From Pseudomonas sp. F(2018) (GTDB taxonomy: Bacteria > Pseudomonadota > Gammaproteobacteria > Pseudomonadales > Pseudomonadaceae), in NCBI RefSeq assembly GCF_005508865.1, contig NZ_SCOM01000001.1, positions 1,364,001 to 1,428,000 of the forward strand: 64,000 nucleotides of DNA. Direction: 5' to 3'. A model generated the notes under the pieces. That model was given only the letters and a program-made list of their open reading frames with translations. It was not told the origin of the DNA and searched no databases. Position 1 is the stretch's first letter; every line of letters starts with the position of its first letter. Below are positions 63,186-64,000 of this stretch, piece after piece. The position numbers and the translations under genes are program-made.

Positions 63186-63797
63186 TCAAAGCTCGGACTT
63201 CAGGCTGGCGAGGGCTTCACAGAACATTTCCGCCATCGGCTTCTTGTGCCCGCTCTGGTTGCCCCAGGCCTGTGTCGTCAGCTTCATCGCGCCGATGGCG
63301 ATGATCGCCACCATCCGCAGCGCCACCTGGCGCTCGGGTTGCCTCCAGACTTCGCAGAGCGTGGCAAACAGCGCCTGCTCCTGCTCTGCGTAGAAGATCT
63401 GTTTGCGCGCGAGCAGTGACTCGCTTGAGCGCATCAGGTTGTCGAGGGACGTCATCTCCTCGGTGGTGTAGCTCGATATCTGCTTCGTCATGACATCGCG
63501 CACGGCATGCAGCGGTTGTACATCCGGCGAGGTCTTGAGCAGGTCGGCGCACATGCTGGCCCAGCCAGCATCCATGAAGGACATGAGGATGTCGTCCTTG
63601 GACTTGAAGTAGGCAAAGAAGGTACGCCGCGAAATGCCGGCTTCGGCGGCGATGGCGTCCAGTGTCGTCGCTTCGTAGCCGTTGGCCAGGAACAGGCTCA
63701 GCGCGGTGTCGACGATACGTTGGTGCGTCTCCCGACGCTTTTGCTCACGCAGGCCCTCCGCAGGTGGGTGGCCGCTGGAACGAGAAGGTTTTGACAT
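63186..63797 (-). CDS. TetR-family transcriptional regulator
   Basis: 203 residues. HTH QRIVDTALSLFLANGYEATTLDAIAAEAGISRRTFFAYFKSKDDILMSFMDAGW followed by a regulatory domain. Ends 14 bp from the PhyH stop, convergent, and is divergent from the SDR at 63906, with three copies of its likely operator between. Confidence 0.92.
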   Translation of the reverse strand: MSKPSRSSGHPPAEGLREQKRRETHQRIVDTALSLFLANGYEATTLDAIAAEAGISRRTFFAYFKSKDDILMSFMDAGWASMCADLLKTSPDVQPLHAVRDVMTKQISSYTTEEMTSLDNLMRSSESLLARKQIFYAEQEQALFATLCEVWRQPERQVALRMVAIIAIGAMKLTTQAWGNQSGHKKPMAEMFCEALASLKSEL

Positions 63798-63820
63798 TTG
63801 ATTACGCCTTGCTGCAATGT

Positions 63821-63874
63821 TGCACTCAGTGCAGATAAATTAAGCACTGAGTGCTTATAAAAGTGCACTCAGCA
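63821..63874. promoter_or_regulatory. Triple TetR operator TGCACTNAGTGCA
   Basis: TGCACTCAGTGCA (63821-63833, perfect palindrome), AAGCACTGAGTGCTT (63842-63856, perfect palindrome) and TGCACTCAGCA (63864-63874, partial) in 54 bases between the divergent TetR and SDR genes. Centre-to-centre spacing is about 20-22 bp, two helical turns. Confidence 0.75.
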
Positions 63875-63905
63875 TACCTTCCATCCGTTCTGCGGGGCAA
63901 AAATC

Positions 63906-64000
63906 ATGGCCAGTTGGAAAACTTCTGACATTCCCTTTCAAGGCGGCCGAACGGCCGTGGTGACAGGAACCGGCGGTATCGGTTTCGAGGTTTCACTGGC
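63906..64000 (+). CDS. Short-chain dehydrogenase (3' end cut by window)
   Basis: The first 31 residues, MASWKTSDIPFQGGRTAVVT then GTGGIGFEVS, show the Rossmann motif TGTGGIG of an SDR. Controlled together with the divergent TetR through the operators at 63821-63874. Rest lies beyond the window. Confidence 0.8.
   Translation, partial: MASWKTSDIPFQGGRTAVVTGTGGIGFEVSL

Overview
The window is a GC-rich Pseudomonas-type chromosome segment. The anchors are the gene order thrS-infC-rpmI-rplT-pheS-pheT-ihfA-MerR followed by a tRNA-Pro, a PauB-like polyamine oxidoreductase, DUF2388 and DUF2790 proteins, and Pseudomonas-like REP palindromes. Both ends cut genes: a DUF1353 protein at the left edge and a short-chain dehydrogenase at the right edge.

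Layout. (1) 1-10.3 kb is mostly core: DUF2388 protein, PauB-like oxidoreductase, tRNA-Val(GAC), the translation operon (ThrRS, IF3, L35, L20, PheRS), IHF-alpha, a MerR regulator and tRNA-Pro(GGG). (2) 10.3-15.6 kb is a compact restriction island directly behind tRNA-Pro: an MmeI-like combined nuclease-methyltransferase, a NERD nuclease and an Mrr nuclease, all on the minus strand. (3) 15.8-23.3 kb is a tightly coupled plus-strand operon: GntR/HutC regulator, AprA-like flavoprotein, AprB-like ferredoxin, an SsuABC-like transporter, a HEAT-repeat protein and a DUF971 protein. Two palindromic REP elements flank the binding-protein gene. (4) 26.3-30.6 kb is a rhodanese, a serine acetyltransferase, a family 2A encapsulin shell protein and a cysteine desulfurase with a long disordered cargo-type N-terminus. 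This is a sulfur nanocompartment locus. A decayed piece of a desulfurase gene lies 2 kb downstream, beyond a pair of AT-richer repeat-protein genes.

(5) 34.7-42.2 kb looks like a copper/redox locus built around a ribosomally made, modified peptide: a Sec-exported precursor with five EGKCG motifs fused to two EF-hands, a DUF692/MNIO modifying enzyme (HvfB/BufB-like), its HvfC-like partner, a DoxX (HvfX-like) protein, a ferric-reductase-like membrane protein, an OmpR-type two-component system, a DUF2790 protein and a DipZ-like thiol-disulfide protein. The same GTATC-type direct repeat, mostly with a 10-bp period, stands in front of each transcription unit and suggests one regulon. (6) 42.3-51.3 kb holds small hypothetical proteins, two alpha/beta hydrolases, a MaoC protein, a transporter, an SDR and a LysR regulator. 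(7) 51.4-64 kb is a catabolic cluster for an unidentified, probably aromatic or hydrophobic compound: DUF1329/DUF1302 envelope pair, acyl-CoA ligase, FAH-family hydrolase with a Tat-like leader, extradiol dioxygenase, MhpA-like flavin hydroxylase, phytanoyl-CoA-type dioxygenase, the start of an SDR, and three TetR repressors with visible palindromic operators. Several of its starts carry AACAACAA-type motifs expected of Hfq/Crc catabolite control.

All functions are read from sequence motifs and family knowledge; no searches were run.
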